This document shows positions 1 through 11,300 of a stretch of 64,000 nt of DNA, one piece after another. The notes below the pieces were generated by a model. That model saw only the letters and a list, made by a program, of their open reading frames with translations. It was not told the origin of the DNA and ran no database searches. The first letter of the stretch is position 1. Each line of letters opens with the position of its first letter. This stretch comes from Dromaius novaehollandiae (Eukaryota > Chordata > Aves > Casuariiformes > Dromaiidae): assembly GCF_036370855.1 (NCBI RefSeq), contig NC_088098.1, positions 39,993,981-40,057,980 on the forward strand. Direction: 5' to 3'. The position numbers were made by a program, and so were the translations under genes.

Positions 1-75
1 CTTCCCTTCCTTTCCCTTCTCTTTGCTTCCCTTCTGCCCTTAACTTGCTCCTGCTCCCTCTCTCTCCCTCTTCAG
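1..75 (+). other. Pyrimidine-rich tract ending in a splice-acceptor-like AG
   Basis: This stretch is almost entirely C and T on the plus strand, with very few purines, and ends in CTCTTCAG with the AG at 74-75. It could be the polypyrimidine tract of a strong 3' splice site for the segment that follows, or simply a degenerate CT-rich low-complexity run. The window begins inside it, so its full length is unknown. Confidence 0.45.
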
Positions 76-264
76 TTAAAACACTGCCCTTAAGCTGTAG
101 TCCCCCTCTAGCAGCTCTCTGGACTTTTTTCCCCTCTGTAAACTCAGCACTCAAACGTTCAGGTTTCAGTCCAGCTGGCAGCACTGCTGGCATATGAACA
201 AATCTCAGTCCTCCTGATGTGTCTGGAGTTACCTGAAGGAAGAAAGTGTTGCTGTCTGAACAGG
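76..264 (+). other. Candidate non-coding exon (weak)
   Basis: The segment is bounded by the acceptor-like AG at 74-75, after an extended pyrimidine tract, and by a consensus donor GTAAGT at 265-270. All three plus-strand frames contain stops inside it; the longest open part runs from 78 to about 195. If it is an exon it is more likely from an untranslated region or a long non-coding RNA than coding. The evidence is splice motifs only, and such pairs occur by chance in non-coding DNA. I recognise no product. Confidence 0.15.
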
Positions 265-270
265 GTAAGT

Positions 271-3200
271 ACCAAGGGATAATAACCTTGGCAAATATAA
301 TTGCTACTAGCATTGTGAAATTTGACATGATTTCTTCGATTACCTGTTCTGGAAATAATGTATTCCCGAACTGCAGTGATGTGTGTAATGGCTACTCGTT
401 AAGTTTGCAAAACACTTATCATTCTAGTGCTGTTTTTGGGTGCTTGTAGCTTTACTGAAGCATTCAGATTTCATCCTTCAACTCTGGCTGAAAGCTTTTT
501 TCTTTTTTCAAAGGTAAAAATGAACAAAATCAAATTATGTAAGTTTTAACTGCATACTGCTTCGCCTACTGGACTGATTTTCATTGTCCCCTCAGTAAAA
601 CATTCTGGATAAGTGATAAAATTCCCCTGTACCACAGAATAGGATTTAGTTTTCCTTTTTTAATTATGTCAGGGAAAGGTTTATTTTGTATAATAAAATA
701 GAGATGCAATTAAATATCAGCCTGAACAGTCTATTCCTTCAGCCTCTCTATGACCTGACAAAGACAGTTTCCCAAAAGTACTCTTACTCCAGGGCTTTCC
801 TGAGAATTATAAAAGAGGTGAGGGGAGTGGGGGCTTCCAAGGAGAAAGTGAATTTCCATAGCTTATATTTAATTTAATAGGCATAGACTATTCTTGTTCT
901 GTTCCCTATTAGAGGAAAGCTATCCGAGATGCGTTAGGACTAGGTATCTACTACTTAGCTAATGATGGATGAGGGCTCTAATTGTTTTTCTAGCCGTGTC
1001 TCTACTACTGTGTCCTGTCCAGTTACAACAGTGTAAAATTTCTCTCTCATGTATGCGGTTTTAAGAAGACAAAACTAATGTGCAACAGTATCTCTTGCTG
1101 TTCTAGAAGGTCTCTACAATCTTCCCCAAAAGCTGATTTATGGCATCTCCCTGTTCATTCATCCCAAGGCACACTGTTATCTATCAATTACCTTGGCACA
1201 TGAACATGTATATCTGCTCTGGTTTTTCCTCCTTGGCTTCCTGATGCTAGAAGGGAGGAGAGGAAATAGTTTCTCCCAAATGGACCAGCAGAAAACATGT
1301 TTGAAATGGGTCAGTTCTCCAGGCCTCAAAAGGGTGTTTTGCAATGATTTTGTAAAATTGTGATTATTGAGGGGATTCAGCTGGGATTCGGCTCTCTTAG
1401 AACTCCTTTTGAAATTTGGTGTGACCATGAATGGCTCACTTCTTCTTGTTTTTAATCAAGGCCAAAAATGTCTATAAAGTCTATGTATTTGTTTAGTACT
1501 TCAATGAAAAGTGCTAAAATATGAGAAACAGGCCTCCCTTCTCTCTTATTATTCAAGTAATTTCTTCAAGAGAGAAAGATGTATCTGCAGTTGTTTCAAA
1601 GTTTTATTCTATTTTGCAACCTGCTACAAAGTTCAAGCTTTGCTCTATATCAGTGATATTGGAAGATACCTTGACTAACGAAACCAGAAGCTGTCACTTG
1701 GTTCTTAAAATGCTGCTTAGCATTTTAACATGTGCTGCCCTTGGCCATGGGAGAGAGAAGCTTCTTCTGCAAAAAGTAACATGAAATGCAGTTGAAAAAT
1801 GATCTGCCACTTGTGTGAATGGGACAGAATTACGAAAGCTTTGTCATGGTCAGCAGGGAAGATTAATGGAAGCTAGGACTTGAGTCAATCAGTGTTGAAA
1901 CAAACTGAACCAATTAATTAAATGGAAACACTTAGCAGAGCTTGTATCAATAAATACAGAAGAATATTGATGTGGACCTGTAAGATCCTGGGGCGGGAGG
2001 GAGCAGAATGAAACAATGCAGAGAATAGAAAGCATTTGGAGAAGAGTTTCACGATGTGTCAGCTGATGATCATTCAGTAGGATTTTGTGCTGTGGGGAGA
2101 TCAAGATGTTCTAGGACATAACAGGAAAGCTGGAGCTGTATTATTTTTCTGTAATTTATCTGTTCTGTATTTCTTGCCCAGTTTTCATGTCGTCTTCAGT
2201 TGTCTCATGCCATTTTTGCCTTTGTATTGCCTGTGCTATTCATTCAAAATATAAACCAGCCCTGTGACTTTATTATGTTTAAACACATGACTAAGGCAAG
2301 GAGGACCTGGACTTAAAAATGTACAACACCAAAACACCATGGGGTAGTTAAAATACTTTAAGATTGAATTTTTCCTGGATTGATTATTCAGGTGGCTGCA
2401 GTTCCTTATAATTGCATACAACAGGACCTCCTATACGGTTGGCAGAGTTTCTCTAGAGCAGCTCATCTTCTGGACTTCTCCAGAAGTGCGATTTTATAAA
2501 TGATCAAGACAAGGTTATTGATTGTAGGAGTCTTCAGACTGCAATTAGCCACAGCTTAAGAGATGTGTAAGTTTAACTAATAGTGTTGATATGTTTGAGG
2601 GGCAGCGGGAAGGGAATGGGCACTGTTAGAAGCAGTCCTGACTGGGACAGTAAGGACCGTGGTGGTCAAGTAGGGATAGAGAGAATTAGCAAGTGGTATA
2701 AATGGGCCTTAAAATTTTGTACATCAAAGAAAGAGGTGCTCAGAATTGAACTCTGGAGTCTAGTGTGAGGGGAAGAGAGTATCTTTTTCAAAATACAGAG
2801 TTTACAGAACTTGGGTAAAAATTAATTAATGATAAAAGCTTTTTGGGTATTTTTTTCTCTTTCCAAAGACTGAAATGTGTGATAGCAATGGGAGTCTAGC
2901 TGGATGAAGTAATGGAATCATTTGTTTCTTTCTCCCCTTCTTCCCCATTGTGGCACTGGTATCTAAGTCAGACACAGAAAAAATTAAAAAAATATGAAGT
3001 TGTCTTAATAACTTTATTTCTGCATGGTGACCAGTTATCTTTGAGGTACAGGCTTCCTTCATAAAGGAACACTGCTGGAAGGGCTATATACAAGTTCCCA
3101 GTATAGAATCCAAATTGAATTAAAGTGCCCTTCTGAGCTGGGATCTGTCCCTGAATGATAGAAGAAATGGAATAGAATAACATCATGAAGTTTAAATTCA

Positions 3201-4080
3201 TCTTGCTGTATCTCAGCTCCAAGAAGTTTGCGGATGGTATGACCTCGGAGAGGTTCATCTCGCTGCTAAAGGGAACTGTTCATCTGAGTGAGAGCAGCCA
3301 GAACAAAACAAACAAACAAACAAAAAAGGGGGAAAAATGCTGCTTCTGATCCCAGGCTGAACTGGAAAGGACCAAAACTCAGTCTCTGAGCCTGATGCAG
3401 ATGCTAATAAAATCATGTATTCTGCAACCAACAAGATTGGGAGCAGGTTCAGATTTTATTCCTCTTTTTTATTTTTAAGAGGTCTCTTTATATTGCTTGG
3501 TAATGACATAAACATTCAAAATGTTCGATATTTTTATAAGTTAAGGAGGAAAATATGCTTGCTTATAGCCTTTCCCTCTTTCTCAGGAGGTGAATGGGGC
3601 TGCTGTGTGTAACTAAGAATACAGTTCTGATCAGCAATGTTTTGCTCAGTGAAAATGAGAAAAAAATATCCATGGCTTAGCCAATAAAATTTTAAATCTA
3701 GTGGAATGGCAATAAAAATGAGCATGTCAAAAAGATCTGTGCAATTGTCTGTTAAATTTCCATCCCCTACTTCATCCTTAGGACTCTTCTTGTGTCCACC
3801 TATTATAGCCTGACAGCACTGCAGACACAGGAAATCCTAATGCTTTTGTTTTTAGCTTGGTATGTTTTATCAAGCAACCATCTTAGTAAGGTGCGTGTAG
3901 ACATAATCCTGTCATTAAAAGTCATGGTGTTTAAGTGTGCTGGTATCAGGCTCTTTATACCATCTTTTCTGTGCTTTGCACATGGTATTGTATTTGCATG
4001 AATACTTGTATAGCTGTATCTTCCCTAGGGGAACTCTGACATTTCAACTCTTCTGGGAAATTCAAAACAGGCAAAATATT
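271..4080. other. Non-coding DNA, no gene seen
   Basis: AT-rich sequence without any frame longer than about 100 codons and without recognisable protein motifs. The short frames have no domain, signal peptide or plausible codon pattern. The only distinct item is an AAAC microsatellite near 3302-3327. I saw no CR1 similarity in this block. Confidence 0.7.
3302..3327. repeat. (AAAC)n microsatellite
   Basis: About five units of AAAC merge into a short A run and are followed by GGG. This is a short simple repeat. A-rich repeats of this kind sometimes mark the 3' end of an old retroposed sequence, but nothing recognisable lies next to it. Confidence 0.85.
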
Positions 4081-4081
4081 C

Positions 4082-4139
4082 TTTAAATGGACAAGGTCAT
4101 TTTAAATGGGTATTTTAAATAGGCTCTTGTCCATTTAAA
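4082..4139. repeat. Inverted repeat, 14-bp perfect arms, 30-nt loop
   Basis: The left arm TTTAAATGGACAAG (4082-4095) is the exact reverse complement of the right arm CTTGTCCATTTAAA (4126-4139). The loop contains two further TTTTAAAT blocks that can extend the pairing imperfectly. The element could be a remnant of a small foldback transposon, a cruciform-prone palindrome or a chance hairpin in AT-rich DNA. I see no target-site duplication that would settle this. Confidence 0.8.
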
Positions 4140-5809
4140 ATAAAGGCTCTAATAATCTCTTGAGAGTTTTCCCCTCAATTATATCCATCTGTAAGAACAG
4201 GACTTTATAGTTAAGGTTTTGTGCTTTTATGATAGGTAAGAATGGCTGAGAATCTCAACTGTCTTTTGTGAATCCCCCTTGCTAAAGCTTTGTCTGTCTG
4301 TGTGGGAAATTCCTCAGAAAGTTATGGTGAACTAGGTAGGGTATGACTGTAAATAGTTTTTTTTTTTTTACTAATTCCCCACTGCAGATTAATATAAACT
4401 GCAGAATTCTTGGTGCATTATAAGGGTCTAAATGGGAAAGGGTGGCTGATGTGTTATAGGTTTCTTTGCTCTACTGAATTCTTTGCTTTCAAGAAAGAAG
4501 AGAAAATCCTATGTTATCCCCACCCTGAGAGCACAGAGCTAGTGGGGACTTTTTTCTGTTAGAGTTGAAAAGAGCTCCTGCCCCGAGGACTGCTGGGGAT
4601 AACGGTGTTTTGGCTGCTAACAATGGTGCATCTTCATCTGAGATATGAGCCTGGGATTTTCACCAACTCTATTATTCGAACTTCTATCTTCCCTACATCT
4701 CAAATGACTGCTAAGCTGAAGCAACAAGAAACCTAGATAACACACACACATGCTAATATATCAAGAATTTTTAATTGTATAATGGCAGTAATTATGCTGT
4801 TCCTTACTTGAGTCTTACTTTTAACATTTTATGTTCACTCACAGAGGCCACTGGGCTATCAAAGAGTGCAGAATAAGGTTATTACTGGCTAAGCTTCGTA
4901 ACAGCTCAAGCAGTTTTATCCGATTAGGATGTGAGAGGGGTTTCTTCAAAGTGCTAAAGAAATAAACCCAGTGTCCTGAATCCCAGTCCCTTGTCCCGCA
5001 GCAAAGGAGATGTGATCTTATACCATGCACCTGTTGCTTATCATATTAAACTGGATGGTGTTTCCCTCTCATATTCAGAAGCACTCTGTGAGAAGATTCA
5101 GCATAATTAGTTCAAAAACGTACTACTTTAGCATTATGAGGACATAGTTGAGTAATTTTCTAGGTTAGAAGACACAAATGTGTGAAGATAAGTCTTGACT
5201 GTTAAACAGAAATTGTCTCATAGCTTTGCAAATTATTTCATTTAAAGCAATCTAGGTAAATGAAGACAGAAATATTTGTTCAATACTTATTCTCTGAAGA
5301 ACTGAGGTTTCTGTTTTGTTTTGTTTTTGCAACAATGTTAAAAGCTGTCCTAGTGTAATTCTGTTGAGCCTAATGAATTGTTGCTGGAGATGAATTTGGT
5401 CCTGGGATCTCTGTTTTCAGGAAAAAATGCAAATGTTTTTCAGCTGAATTTACATATTAATCACTCACAAGCAGGAGACAAGCCCTGAAACAACTGGACT
5501 TTCTAATTCAGTTTGTTTTCCTAATGGAGTGAGAGGGAAATCAAGATCGTTGCAGTTTTTGTAATGATTTTGAGTCAGTTCAACAGATCTTTATCTTGTT
5601 TTCCCCCAAACTCAGGAATTTCATACTGGATTAATCATTGTCTGAGAAAAGGCATAACTTTAAAAGCATATTTGGAGCACTTGAGAATGGAGAAAGTAAA
5701 AAGAGGATTGCTTTTGACATTTTTTTTAGCTGATTTACACATAAAATATTGTTTAGGAAGAAGCCATGGTAGGTTGCGAATGTCATGAGTACTCTGACTT
5801 CCAGATAGA

Positions 5810-5995
5810 TGGGGAGATGTCCTGCAGCAGTGCCGTGCCTGGATGAGATGGGCACCTCTGTTGGCACTGGGAGTGGGGGATGGCAGCTGCACGATGGCAC
5901 CTCGGGCAAGGCTGCGCTCGCTGCTCCTTCCCACTGGCTACGCATCCATGTGCGAAACCTCTCCGGCTCCAGGCACTCGAGAAGTTGCCTGCATC
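5810..5995. other. GC-richer patch with several CpGs
   Basis: Composition shifts abruptly here from AT-rich to GC-rich, with CpG dinucleotides at a higher density than the flanks and overlapping open frames on both strands (71 to 104 codons). The frames overlap in several registers with no motif, which fits a GC-rich patch lacking stop codons rather than a gene. It could be a small regulatory island or a piece of an unrecognised repeat. Confidence 0.4.
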
Positions 5996-6775
5996 CAGAT
6001 TATAGGGAAATATGTCTTATTTGAAAAGCGGTTGTCTTCTATCAATACCTACCCATGATCTAAGATTTTCTTTGGAAAGGTCTTCTACAGTCTCATGGTA
6101 TCCAAATTCAGTGCTGGTAACATGCAGCTCCTGGAGAGCGTTAGTATACAGCTAACTTTTCCAGCCAGCCCTTCTTGGAAATTGGTTTAAAGAGACATTT
6201 CTCCATCAGTGGAACATTTCTCATGACAGAAAACTTGTCTCTATCAAGATACGTTGACTTGCAGATCCAATTGGAATTATTTGTTGTTTTAGTTTGTTCT
6301 ACAAACATCATGTTATATAATGTTGATTTTCAGATATCCATATAAGCATTCGAGGGGTGTATTGTAGGCACTACTTTCTCTTTTAATAAGAAAGGTTGGT
6401 TTCTTTTTCCACGCTGCAATGGAATAATTGGTGGGCTAGCATGAATGAGTTGTGAGCAGCATACATCAGGGCCTCTTGAGTCAAGCTAAAGTCCTTCAAG
6501 GCTGAGTTTGTAATTAAAAATGAGAGTATAGGCATGGTCCTTAAATCCTGATTAGAAGTCACTTAAAATAATTACAGAAGCGATAAATGCAATTTGAATT
6601 ATTTTCACCATGCTAGGCAGCAGCTAATCCTTGTTGGTGCGCAGACATCCCCATAATGTATTCCTGAAAGTGACAATGTAAAATTTCAGATTGTGCTAAA
6701 AAAAAAAATAAAAAACATTACTCAGATAAACAAAAGTAACCAGACTGTACAGAGCCAATTCTCAGCAATATGTTA

Positions 6776-6925
6776 GAAGCTATATATTATATATGCTGTG
6801 TCCACTCTATTATAATGTAATATTATTAATAAGATATAGTATAATTAACTTTTTATATATTACCTTGATATGGATCAGTTATGTATTATATCAACTATAT
6901 TATATTATTTTATACATACTTTGCA
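6776..6925. repeat. AT-extreme low-complexity block
   Basis: Sequence dominated by TA, TAT and ATTA runs without a strict repeat unit. The 77-codon frame crossing it is rich in Ile, Tyr and Leu, as expected when AT-rich DNA is translated, and should not be called a protein. Confidence 0.7.
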
Positions 6926-9457
6926 TAACTCCTCTGACTTCATTATTGTTCATAAAGTCCACTTGCACCCATGTGATTTTATTATATGAGTTTATTTTAA
7001 ACAGCATTTTTTTCTCCTGTATGTAATCATTTCTTCCTTTTATTTCCTCTGTTTTGACTTGTGTATTTGTGAGACTGACTAAGGATCAGAGCCACTTGGG
7101 AATGAGGTTAGAAATACAGGGTTATGCTCACTGTAATGTTTTGGGTTTGTTTTTTAAAGCCCCCTCTCATTCTCCCCAAATATTCTGAACAGTAAGGTAC
7201 ACATTATGGAGTACAGTTGTCATCTCAAGGCAGCCTTCCATAAAGTATTGACCATTAGTGCACTATCTGTTCTACTGCATCATTCACATGATTCATCAAG
7301 AGCTGGGAAGGAACAGTTTGCTTTTTCTGGCTAGTACACAGTCATCCTTAATGTAATTTCTGAGATTTAAATTCAGTGCAGAATATTGCAAGGATTTCAG
7401 ACAATGCAATGTCATTAAAATCTTTTGTACTGCTCATGTACTACCCCAAAGCTATAGTTTAAGTCATATATATCTTTACAGTTTCCTATTAAGATTCTTT
7501 TTTTGTTTATTCCCTCCCCCTCTCACTTAGAATCTACTTTGCTTTGGGAATAGATCTGCAGCTTTGTCCTGATCCTGTCGTTGTGTAGGTGGGGAGAGCA
7601 GTTCTGTAACCATATCTTGCTTTCATAGGAAACCAGTTTTCACTTCTTCTCTAAGCCTGTGTTCTATCCATGATCTACAAAGAAAATAATATTTTTACGT
7701 ATCACTTTCTCTTCCTATCAACAAAAACAAGAGTAGAAACTTTCATGCATGTGCCCACTGTGTGGGTTTTTTTTTTTTCTTTTTATACATATACACACAT
7801 ATAGTGACCATATTTAGATAGGTCAGGATCAGAGGAGTGTTTTTGTTGGAGCGATTTAAAGACTTACATCCATCTCCAGCGGAGGTCTGTGCCTCTTCCC
7901 AGTAGGAATCTCTCCATCCCCTGGGTCCCTATGCACCCGGCTCCTCACAGCTGTTGCCTGTTGTGTGTTAAGCTAACCCATTTCACTTCATGTGGCATCA
8001 GGCTAGGAAGGCATGGGCAGGGCTTTACCAAAGGGTGGCAGAGGCAGGGTTGTATCTGTGCACATGTTCGTAGTTCCTGAAATATGTGGAAGGGTTTAAA
8101 AATATGTGGATTTTGCTGAACCAAGAACCAAACTGTCACTGTGAAATCTGCAACTTAGGGATGTAAAAACACACTCTTGCATCATCTTCTTTGGGAGTTA
8201 TGTGGTCCACTGTGAGTGACTGGGAAACCCCGTGGTCCATGAGGCAAGCAGCACTCATCACATGTACAGTGTGAAAAGGAAGCTGCTCAGATCAGCTGAC
8301 TTACATCTGAAGATCTGCATGTCAGTCCAGGCGTACAGATCAGGAAAGGAGCATGTAAGAATAAACTGTGATGATTATTTCATCTGGACTTGTTTAAGGT
8401 TAGATGGTTTATTATTACTTCTACAATCAAATCATCATGAAAGGAACCAAAAAAATGATTAATTCAATATATTTCACCCAGGGCTTGTAGCCATTCATAT
8501 GCTAGTTGCATATCTCTGGTTGATCTTAACAGAGAGAAAAATGTACTGTAAATTTAAGTGATTTAAGTCAGGCTATTTTTGGGGTGTATTAAGTAGAAAT
8601 CTGTGCGTTTATTGGTAGACAATGCTGTCTGTATATTTATGGATCTTTACATCACTTACGTATTTTTGTACTCCTTGAAAATATGTGTGTTCAAACTTTC
8701 TTGGTGAAACATGTCATAAAAGGCACCAGTGAAAAAAAGAGTTAAGCAGTATCCTACCTCTTAAAGAGATTTATTTTTATCAGTAATCCCTAACTCCTTT
8801 TTCTGAAATGACTTGGAAAAAACAGTGAAGTAGGAGTCTGACCTGCTTTAATCAGTTGATAGCTTTTTTTGTTTGTTTGTTTTCCTAAAATGAGGTAGAG
8901 ATTCCTCTAGTATTCTGTGAATGCTTCAGAACATTCTAACTGTTTGTTTTGTTTGTATTTGTCTTAGTTGGGGAAGCTTAGGAAAAAATTCCTTTTTCTC
9001 ATTTACTTTCTGAGGCTGCCTACTCATAGGAAATCCCTGATAAGGTCCCATAAGGGCCGTTTCATGACAAACTTATAATTACTTAGTCAATGAATTTCTG
9101 ATGCATGATATAATTAAAAGTATTTTCATTCTTGATTTGTTACACAAATGAGCTTTGAATGAGTTAGTCAAAGACTGATAATAAACACACATAAAAATGT
9201 CCTACATTTGAATGGAATATTAAGATTGAACTGTGAGCTCGATTTTTTTTTTTCTTAACTTAATGGGTATAGTACTAAGGGGATCCATCGTAGACCACAG
9301 CACCTCAATTTAATAGACATACGGCATAAGATCAGCTTTGGAAAACTGTCATTCGCACTTTGCATCTTTGCCAAGATGTTGCTATTGAATTTTAAAAATC
9401 CTAATTTAGAGTTTTAAGTAGAGAAAACCAGAAATATCTCAGAGAAATGCTGGATTT

Positions 9458-9478
9458 TTGTTGTTGTTGTTGTTGTTG
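9458..9478. repeat. (TTG)7 trinucleotide microsatellite
   Basis: Seven uninterrupted TTG units lie in otherwise ordinary non-coding sequence. The tract is long enough to be length-polymorphic. Confidence 0.92.
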
Positions 9479-10275
9479 ATTACGAATCTATAGAAGACAT
9501 CTTAGAGCAGGGAATCATAGATTATTGCCAGATTCTTAAATACCAATTTTTTTGCTGAGTCAAGTTTTAAGCTAAAACCCGTGGTGCTGTCTGGATTCTG
9601 TAACTCCCAATGGAGCAATAAGGAGACGAGGGGAAAAACTCCACACACTGTTCTGTGTCTACCTGCTCCTTCTGACCTTTCATTTGGCAGCTCACACAAG
9701 GTTGCTCCAGTCTGATCTGACCCTTTAAATACTTCCTTCCAAGACTTTCCACAAATACATCATTTTTTGCCAAAGGCTTTAGCTCAGTCTTTTTTTCTTA
9801 GTCTTTTTGTCTCTGCTGTAGCATCCTACCACCAGGTCATACCTTTCCCTCCCCAGAAACTGGAGATAATGTTTACTGGGTAGCTTGGGTTTCCCTCCCA
9901 GCCGGGAGGCCAGCGTCAGAGTCCACCATGTTCAGGCCATCAGAATGTGGCTGTCACCTCCAGCAAATGAGAAAAACATCTACAAATAATCCATCATCTC
10001 CACTCTTGGAACAGGGATGACTATAGAGAGATACTTGCTTCACTTGGGTTTTTTTGGCCATCCCTCCAGCCTTTTCCCCTCTGCAGGTGCTGAAGGAGGA
10101 GGTGTGTGCACAAGTGTGTGCGTTTCTGCTTGAGGTCTGGGCTGGCACCTTTCTAGGCGTCTTTCTGCCTCCATTTTAGGGTCCTGAGACCCCTAATCCA
10201 TGCCCATGTCATTTCGTTACTGACTTATGTAAAACTACGGTCTGTACTTGTTGGCAGATGTGTAAGTTTTAATCC

Positions 10276-10286
10276 GGGGGGGGGGG
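10276..10286. repeat. G11 homopolymer
   Basis: Eleven consecutive G bases follow AATCC. Long G runs are rare in this AT-rich window. Such a tract is prone to slippage and to sequencing length errors. Confidence 0.9.
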
Positions 10287-11014
10287 AAGCATATTTAATG
10301 TATTGTGTACTACTAGTAGAGATCACAAGAGATGAATAGGACATTAGTGCTTTGCAATTAGAGATGCTTTGGCAGTGCAGTTCCCCATGACATTATATGC
10401 TCTAATAGAGGAAAGATACAAATACAAAAATTACCAAGAAGTTGAAAATACTATTCACTATGCACAAAGTTAGTATCCAATATATGCTCAGCTATCTATG
10501 AAAATTAATGAAGTGTTGGTTTGAAAGCTGGAAACATATTGTTAGATTACATTTTAATACGGCAGGCGAAGATGCAGTACATTCCGGGTAGTGAAATAAA
10601 CAGCAAAGTCTGCTGCTCTCGCTTGCCAAGTGTACTTGCGAACGTTGTGTTTCAGTTGAAGGAGTACAGTGTTTAGTCTAAACTTAAAAACAGGAACTGT
10701 GTTTAGCAAGATGCATGGGAATCTAGTATACAACTTCACCTGGGAGATGCATGCTTATTTCCATATGAGCCAAAACTATGAGGAATTACTGTCAGAGATT
10801 TCAGCACATTCAGCCTGACTATAAAGTGTGCTAATGGACATCAAAAAATATGAGAAGAAAGTAGCTGTAACTTTCATGTACTTTAACAGCCCTAAAATCA
10901 ATGGTATTAACTGTAATAAGTTTGGCCAGGACAGCATTTCAGCCCCTGGCAGGGGAGGGAGGCGGAGGACACCATCACATTTTCTTTGGAAAACTGTGCA
11001 TGTGATCCTGTGCT
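10287..11014. other. Non-coding DNA, no gene seen
   Basis: No recognisable gene or repeat. The longest open frame of the window (10828-11304, 158 codons) begins here, but its first part shows no motif. Its only interpretable part is the decayed zinc-finger segment downstream, which is spread over two frames. Confidence 0.55.
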
Positions 11015-11300
11015 CTGACTTTCATGCTTACTCCCACACTGAAAAGAAATCTCAGCCATTTTTATTCTATTGGCCAATTTCAGCCACATTTGGCAGAAGA
11101 TTAAAGGTCCTGGAGATAACTCACTTTGTGAAGTGTTGTGTGGCTGTGGCATCTTTCAGTGGCCCAAGTAAAGAAAAGATTAGTATTAGCTCACTAAGCA
11201 CCAGAGAATTCACACTGGAGAAAGGTCTTATAAAGGTCCTCCAGATGCTTCGGTGTATCTTGTGCCTTTTAAGACACCAAAGACAATCAGCCCCAAGACA
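11015..11300 (+). pseudogene. Decayed C2H2 zinc-finger array fragment
   Basis: C2H2 zinc fingers are DNA-binding modules of about 28 residues joined by an HTGE(K/R)PY linker. Positions 11190-11234 translate to L-T-K-H-Q-R-I-H-T-G-E-R-S-Y-K, matching the L-x2-H-x3-H end of a finger plus the linker at every diagnostic position. A TAG lies immediately upstream in this frame. The next codon is GGT where TGT (Cys) would follow. Downstream, in another frame, come C-x2-C (11251-11262) and R-H-Q-R (about 11272-11283), about 8 bases short of the standard spacing. Upstream, cat...cac (11023-11037) gives H-x3-H followed by T-E-K. The two H-T-E/H-T-G-E linkers are 176 bases apart, against 168 for two fingers. 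An AAG-TGT...TTC-AGT block (11131-11160) resembles the K-C...F-S part of a finger. I infer at least three eroded fingers with frameshifts. It is not functional; the parent gene is unknown. Confidence 0.65.

Larger units (their letters stand above)
4140..9457. other. Non-coding DNA, no gene seen
   Basis: A long stretch of AT-rich sequence with no supported gene. It includes a T run near 4357-4370, a GC-richer patch at 5810-5995, an AT-extreme block at 6776-6925, a T12 run near 7767-7778 and a GTTT microsatellite near 8871-8883. No CR1 or other named repeat could be recognised by eye. Confidence 0.65.

Noticed and set aside
5631..6058. Overlapping frames of 71 to 104 codons on both strands
   Set aside because: Simultaneous open frames in several registers reflect the GC-richer composition, not coding.
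6793..7026. 77-codon Ile/Tyr/Leu-rich frame resembling a membrane peptide
   Set aside because: It is the translation of an AT-extreme low-complexity block.
9685..9770. AAGGTTGCTCCAGTCTGATC and following bases resemble antisense CR1
   Set aside because: Only one short word fits convincingly; the flanking CR1 order is not recognisable, so I could not support a copy.
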